Of a DNA stretch of 64,000 nt, positions 58,106 to 64,000 are shown in pieces. The position numbers and the translations under genes were made by a program. The DNA comes from Eopsaltria australis (Eukaryota > Chordata > Aves > Passeriformes > Petroicidae), in the NCBI GenBank assembly GCA_034509425.1, contig JAVTVJ010000143.1:2915001-2979000 (forward strand), read 5' to 3'. Each line of letters begins with the position of its first letter. The first letter of the stretch is position 1. The notes under the pieces were generated by a model. It saw only the letters and a program-made list of their open reading frames with translations. It was not told where the DNA came from and did no database searches.

Positions 58106-61100
58106 GCATCAAAGCCAGCTCAGATAAGCACCACGTCACCTCTTCCAAAGGCCCTCTGGGTGGAGCACAATTCAAGGCAGAGCGTTGCAGCTGCTGACCC
58201 AAAAGCCAAGGGATGCAATTTCTATGGTCACCCTGCTGTATGAGAAGTGTCTGCATGTACAAAACCCCTGTCCGTGAACCCTGACCTTGCCCCCCATTGC
58301 TTTGAAGTAGTGCTAGCAGCAGAATTCCCATCCTGGGAAATGAAATTCCAGGGAAGGCCCACCTTCTTGCACTCTCCCAACTTTTGTTCCCACTTACAAC
58401 TTTGGGAAGATGACAGGGAAGATTATGCACCACTGCCCCTCAGAAAGACCTGCCCTAGGCATCCTGTGGGATCTGCTGCCTACAAGGACAGCAGGCAGGT
58501 GACAGGGGAAGATGTCACCTACTCTGATATGTATCAGATGTGCAGATGACATGTTTGTGCAGGGTGAGAAGAGCAAAGACCTCTGTGGGCTGATTGCTCT
58601 GGCAAATCCCATCCTTAGGTAAAATCCTGTCTTTAATTCCCAGCATTTTGCTATGTCAGTAGAGCCCAGCACACACAAGGGAGGAAGCATAGGCACCCTG
58701 CCTGCACTGCAACTTGCCAAAAATGAATTCAGGTGCTGGCCATGCTGTAGACACTTGCCTCAGGTTGTTGTGGAGCTTTACCATCCTTCTGAGCCTGCTG
58801 CAACCAGAGGTGTTGGGACAGCTGCCTTTGGAATATGGGAAGTGCCAAGTATGGGACTACAGGGGAGCAAGCAGGCAGGTGTCAGATTTCCAGTGCTTGG
58901 GAAGCCTTTTGTAGGCTGGATGAGACTGCCCACCACAGACTCGTGTCTCTTGTTACCATCAACAGGGATCAGGCTGTCTTGACACATTTCTGGGAATCTT
59001 CATCTGTGTTGGAGAGGCATTTCTGGCCTCGATAGCCTTGCTGACCAGGGAAGGACTGGAATGCTCAGGGATGCAGCATTTCCTTTGCAGGGAGCAGACA
59101 GAAACACCTCATTCTGACTTTTTTCATGCTGGGCTTTCAGATAAATCAGATAAACTGGAGGCAAAAATCTCTGGTAAAAGGAGAAAAAACTCTTTTACAC
59201 CCAAATTGTGAAGCCTGGGTGCTGCCCTGGGCCCCAGGGCTGCTGTTGGGGGTCTATCATCTCCTTGGAAGCCACCACCACTCTTGCACAGGAGGGACAG
59301 CAAACCATTCATTTCAGCGATGTGGATTTGGTCCACCATATGTGATGGTGGCATCTGCCACACCAGGCCTAAGGCCACCACCTTCTCCAGCAAGAGGACT
59401 TAGGGGGTACCTAAGGTCCGTTGTGATCATGGGTGGTGGTTGTCACCTGCAGCAGACCCCATGAGTGACAACAGACACATGACAATAAAACAAATACACA
59501 AGAAAATCCCTTTCCCCCCCTCTCCGCTGGCCTTCACCCAGGATGCAGGGTGCATCCCTTCGCTGGCTCAGCTTTCTCCATGGTAACAGATGGATGTCGC
59601 AGTCCCATCCCCCTTCATGATGCTGGGGCGGGCGGGTGGGAGACAGATGGCCATGGAGGGGAAAACAGTCCAGATCCTCCCGAGTGGCAAAAATTGCAGG
59701 AATCCCTGATTGCTGGAGCCAAGACGTTGACCCAGAGCTGTGGGAGGGAGGGAAGGCGGAGGCGCGTGGCTCTGCTGAGCCCGGAATAGCAGAGCAGCTG
59801 TTAAGTTATCACTTGTAATTATTACAGCATATGGGAGGGAAAGAATAGCTCTCAAAGGGAGAAAAACAAATAAGGAAAAGGCGGGCTGCTGCAGGGCTCA
59901 GTCGCGGGAAGAGTGACACTCGGCACTGCGTCAGGTCCCCACCAGGTGGGCAAGGGCATCAGGGGACAGCTCTTCCTCTCCACAGCCCCGGCAGGAATTT
60001 GGGTGCAAATATTTGCACCTGCAGCACCAGGCACTCACCCATCTCCCAGGGTGCCCCCTCCACTCAGGAACATGGATATGCTGGGGAGAAGATGGCAGTG
60101 GCCAGGGTGTTACAGAGGGATGGAGCCTGGCACACTCCCCCCAGTCCCTTCTCCATGCACAATCCTACTGCTTGCTCTGTAATTTGAAGGATGCAGAGTC
60201 ATGGGCAGCAAGTGATCATGCTGGAGCACAAAGTGCCCCAGTAAATCAAAGGGAAAAGCCTCAGGGACAAGCCCTGCATTGGAGAGCCTGCTCCAGGAAA
60301 AACAAGGAGCAGGGAAGTAGTGACATGCAGCAGCATGAGGGAGAGTAGGGAAATTCGGATAGCAGTGAATGAGTAGCAATAACATTCTCTCTTAAATTCA
60401 TGTATACTCATTGTATCCCCTCATGGCAGTTGTTATTCTGGGCTTTCAATATTAGAAAGAAAAATGGCAATAAGTCCTTGGAAATGTGGAGCCATTGACA
60501 GTTGCACCAGCTGCATCCCAGTGTGGGGACAAGGCATGTCGAGGGGATGCCACTCCTGCCCACACCTCTGGAAAAAGCCTGAGAGACTTAACGGACAAAA
60601 ATCTAACCATATCTGGTGCTTATTTAATGCAAATATTTACCTTCATTGATGAAATTCACAGCCACTGAGCTACAGATTTTCCTGAGAGCCAGAGAGCATT
60701 TTGGGCCCGTTTTGATGTTTGCTTTTCCTGTGCAACAGGAATGTAGCCACAGAGGTGAGGCAAGATGAGGAAGAGATGTTACTTGTTCTGTTTGTTCCTA
60801 TACTCTGATGGCTTTTCCCTGGGCATCTGCTACTGGCTACAATTGGAGATGATGCAGGATCAGGGACAAAGGGTTAAGGGGCTATAAAGTACTCTAACAG
60901 AGAGATTTTTATATTCTCTTATACTCACTTCTCTCCTGCTTTTCAGCTATATTTATTTGTCTACTACTGCCTTGTCCCTGGCAGCAGCATCATGAATTTC
61001 CTCAGAGCAGGTGAATTGGCACCTGTCTGCTCACCTAGGTGAACTCTAGCTCATCCCTGAGTCTCTCATCCCAAGCCAACCTGATCCCATTGTGAAGAGC

Positions 61101-61984
61101 TTGTGGCTCCAGTGAAAAGCATCAATATTCATCTGAGTAGGAGATGGGGAACCCTGGACACAACGGGCTGATGTGTCAGGACCAAAGCACACCACTCCCA
61201 GACTGAAGCCACGAGCTTGGAGCAGTGCCTCCCTGAGGTCAGAAGGACACAGACACAGATGGGTGCTGAGTGCCTGCTGGTCTCATGGGAGCCTGGGAGA
61301 TGCCCTTAAACTCTAGTAGCTCACCTGGACATGCAGCACAGGCAGCTGCTGTATGGCAATGCTGCTGCAAACAAAGCTGTGACAGAAGCATTGCAAACAG
61401 GAGATGGCTCAAACTCTCTGATCCAGAACAGGAATGAGTCACATGTGGCAGACAGCAGCCCCAGCACCCGTTAAATAAAACAGCCAAACCCTGCCAGCGC
61501 CCCAGGATCCTTGCCAAGACAGGCACTGTGCTTGGAGATTGAAGGACCAGCTCTGCAGCTAGCACATATAAACTAGCCTCGGTGAAAATCAGAGAGGCAA
61601 GACCCGTTTGCACCAGGTAGAAATCTGACCTGATGCTTTAAAAACCACTGGTCCTGCCAGAAGGGCTGACCCCGCCCCACACACCCGTGTTGCTGCCCAA
61701 AGGGCTTGCCTGGGTGACACCTCCATGGGTGGCAGAAAAGGACTTCTGCTGCCTTCCTCAGGAGGCTGAAATGCTGCTTGACTGCTGATGCGTGGGGTGA
61801 CCCCACAACACAACTGAACCTAGAGGTGCTTCCCTCTGCACTGACTCCTCAGAACAGAGGGAAGCAGCAATGCTGAGATTTGCAGAGCTGCTTGGGCCTT
61901 GTGTCCTCTGTCTGCAGTGACCCAGAGCAGGGAAGGGCTGTGACAGGGCAGATGGGGAGTGTGCCTTGGGGCAGGACACAGCTT
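58106..61984. other. Intergenic, no gene recognised
   Basis: No exon, RNA gene or clear repeat was recognised. Somewhat GC-richer at 59510-60060. Confidence 0.45.
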
Positions 61985-62063
61985 GGGGCATCCCTACCCA
62001 TGGCATGGGGTTGGAATTAGGTGATCCTTAAAGTTTCTTCCAACACAAATGATTCTATGATCC
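61985..62063 (+). mobile_element. CR1 LINE 3' end (5'-truncated)
   Basis: CATCCCTACCCATGGCATGG, then GGTTGGAATTAGGTGATCC, TTAAAGTTTCTTCCAAC and the terminal ATGATTCTATGATCC. This is the diagnostic CR1 3' terminus of birds and reptiles (GGTTGGAACTAGATGATC, CTTCCAACC, ATTCTATGAT). It is a short dead fragment and the best clade marker in the window. Confidence 0.9.
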
Positions 62064-64000
62064 AGAATGAAAGGATTCTCAGTCTTTGTGCCAGAGACTC
62101 CCTGGGAGACTGTGCTGGCTCAAGCATCCAGTAGGAGACAAAAAGCTTGCCAATAGCTGCAAAGGGAGGAGGAGTGTGTTTGCAGTTCTTTGCTATCTCC
62201 ACACTGGCCCTGGATTGGCAGTGGCTGAGCCAGAGACCTCATCAGGGTCTTGGGGGCTAAGCCCTCCTTGTAGCAGGATGCTCTGCCTAGGTGGGGGTAA
62301 AACAACTCAGACTTTACCCTATTAGCAGAAGTTATCAAGTTATCACTGGCAAATGAAGTAGGAGGGGTCAGGCTGCTTTTGGTGCTGAAGAATGCTGAGA
62401 TGAGGCTGACTCATCAAGCACAAAGTTAAACATTCTGAGGATGTGAAGAACAATGTTTCCTGACAGAAACTGGCACTGGTGAGGAGGTGGCAGACAAAGC
62501 TCCTGATAAAGAAACCAACAAGTGCTAGTACTGATGACTTATCTAATGGTGCTAAGCTAAAGGCTGCAGAGCTGGCACAGGTGGCCTACAAACACATGGC
62601 TGACAGTCAATCACTTCATACTATGAAAACCCAGTCCCACTTTTTAATGGAGGGTCCTCTAATACCCCCCTTCTTGGGTCTGTGTGGAGATTCCTCTCTT
62701 GAGTAGAGATACCCCTCAAGGCTGAGCAAGAGAGATTAGCTCATGGTCATTGATTTGGTTAGCATCAATATCTACTTAATAATTATTTTGCCTAATTTTA
62801 TATAATTGCTTCATATTTATAAAAATCGGTACTCTGTACTAGTAGTTAAAACTATCCGTATTGTGTAGTAAACAATTCTGATTAAAGTTTTTTTAGTATA
62901 ATCATTATCATTAATTAAAATAAACAATTTATTTCATTCAAAAATATATTTGCTTAGGCATCCTTAATTCTGTAGCACAAAGTTGTGTGAAGGCTCAATT
63001 ACATCTACATAATTCTTCAGACATAAACCATTGAGCAAGGATTGGATCCCAACTCCTCTCTGAGAAGGAGTTCAGAAACCAAGGGAATCCTTTCTGACCC
63101 TTGTGACTCAGTGGGGGAGGATCTCCATGACAGACCTTGTCTGAAACTTCCATTCTGCCTGCAAGTCTCCTGCATCCTGAAGCAACCCTGCAGCTCTCGT
63201 TTGACCTCCCACGCCCTCTGCACTTGTCTCAGGACAGGGTGACAGTGATGCCAGAGCCACCCCTGCCAGGGGTTAGCCCCCAAGGGAGCACACACACACA
63301 CAGGTGCACACACACAATCTCCCTCTTGCATTTTTGGCCACCTTCCCAAATGCCAGCATGACATGGCAGCTCCTTCCATCTCTGTCCCTTCTTCTGTACA
63401 TCATTTACAAAGTTGCTTGATCTTAAGGTAATTGCTTTTCCCACAGCAACAAGAACCTCTCATTTGTTTTTACATGCCACTAATCTAATCCACAGGTTTC
63501 TGTTTGGATTCCTGCTTCCCCTGGACTGTTCATAATAAAAAAAAAAATCAGGATTGAGCAATAGCAAGACCGCTAAATATTTTAATTCCTCACTGCCACT
63601 GTGAAGCCCCACCTGGGGAGGTAGCAGGAAACATTCCTTGGAGGATCCTAGCAGCTTTTGGGACTTAGATTCTGAAGAGGGAAGATTTGGTGACTAATCC
63701 CAGGAAGTCCCCTTCTCCTGAACAAGACAACCTGTCCTGATCCTGACTGTTGTTCCTGGTGTGCAGCATTTTTCTGGCAAGGGCTGACAGGTCCATACCC
63801 AGACCCTGGAAGGTGCTTGCCTGGGCAAGACATAGCAGTCGTTTGGGTGATCTGGGTACACCATGACCTGCTCTAACCCCTCCACTCCTGAGAGGGCTGG
63901 AGGGGGATCCATCACCCCTGCCTGGTTATTACTTCCACCTCTGAACCAGCAGAACAAACCTCTCCTCCTGTGACAGGACTGCTGGTGCTGCCAACCTGAC
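62064..64000. other. Intergenic, AT-rich core
   Basis: 62740-62990 is strongly AT-rich (TAATTATT, ATTTATAAAAAT, ATTAATTAAAAT). Otherwise ordinary sequence with a CA microsatellite at 63289-63316. No gene is seen to the right edge. Confidence 0.5.
63289..63316. repeat. (CA)n microsatellite, interrupted
   Basis: Two CA runs separated by GGTG. Confidence 0.85.

Noticed and set aside
1..64000. CRISPR arrays, operons, prophage or plasmid systems
   Set aside because: The DNA is vertebrate nuclear: introns, CpG islands, CR1 and SINE remnants. No bacterial signals were seen.

Overview
This is eukaryotic nuclear DNA, most likely from a bird. Three things point to this. There are intron-containing genes with sharp CpG-island promoters. 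Interspersed repeats are sparse, but include a CR1 3' end of the avian/reptilian type at about 61985-62063. The miR-210 sequence carries the variant I associate with fish and birds rather than mammals. The species cannot be named from the window. Most of the sequence is intronic or intergenic, and the long open frames in its GC-rich parts are by-products of composition.

Layout. (1) 1-2850: a CpG island at about 1760-2850. A minus-strand splice donor at 2220/2219 is the likely end of a non-coding first exon of a gene that runs off the left edge. From human 11p15.5 gene order, PHRF1 is the positional candidate, but no PHRF1 coding sequence is visible. (2) 5080-6500: a second CpG island with a plus-strand transcription unit and a complete miR-210 hairpin at 6130-6210, so this is the MIR210 host locus. 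(3) 12960-29700: RASSF7 on the minus strand. Four coding exons (16897-13484) can be joined in frame. A 5' UTR exon part lies at 16948-16898, an AATAAA at 12987-12982, and a probable non-coding first exon ends at 29546 in a third CpG island (28240-29765), giving a first intron of about 12.6 kb. (4) 29790-30160: an odd A/T-rich, TTTAAA-reiterated block next to the RASSF7 promoter island. (5) 30160-64000: no gene could be identified. It holds old SINE/MIR-like pieces, two CR1 fragments, microsatellites, and a few short open segments bounded by good splice signals.

How it fits together. In human the order is RASSF7, MIR210HG (opposite strand), PHRF1. The window has the same order and relative strands, seen in reverse. 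miR-210 is the hypoxia-induced microRNA. Its upstream island carries RCGTG hypoxia-response cores and a duplicated 20-bp block containing an inverted CCAAT box. RASSF7 is an N-terminal RASSF protein (RA domain plus coiled coil) that works in mitosis and cell survival. The remaining regulatory signal that stands out is a 24-bp inverted repeat pairing two TCF/LEF-type sites around a CACGTG E-box at 10416-10505, between miR-210 and RASSF7.
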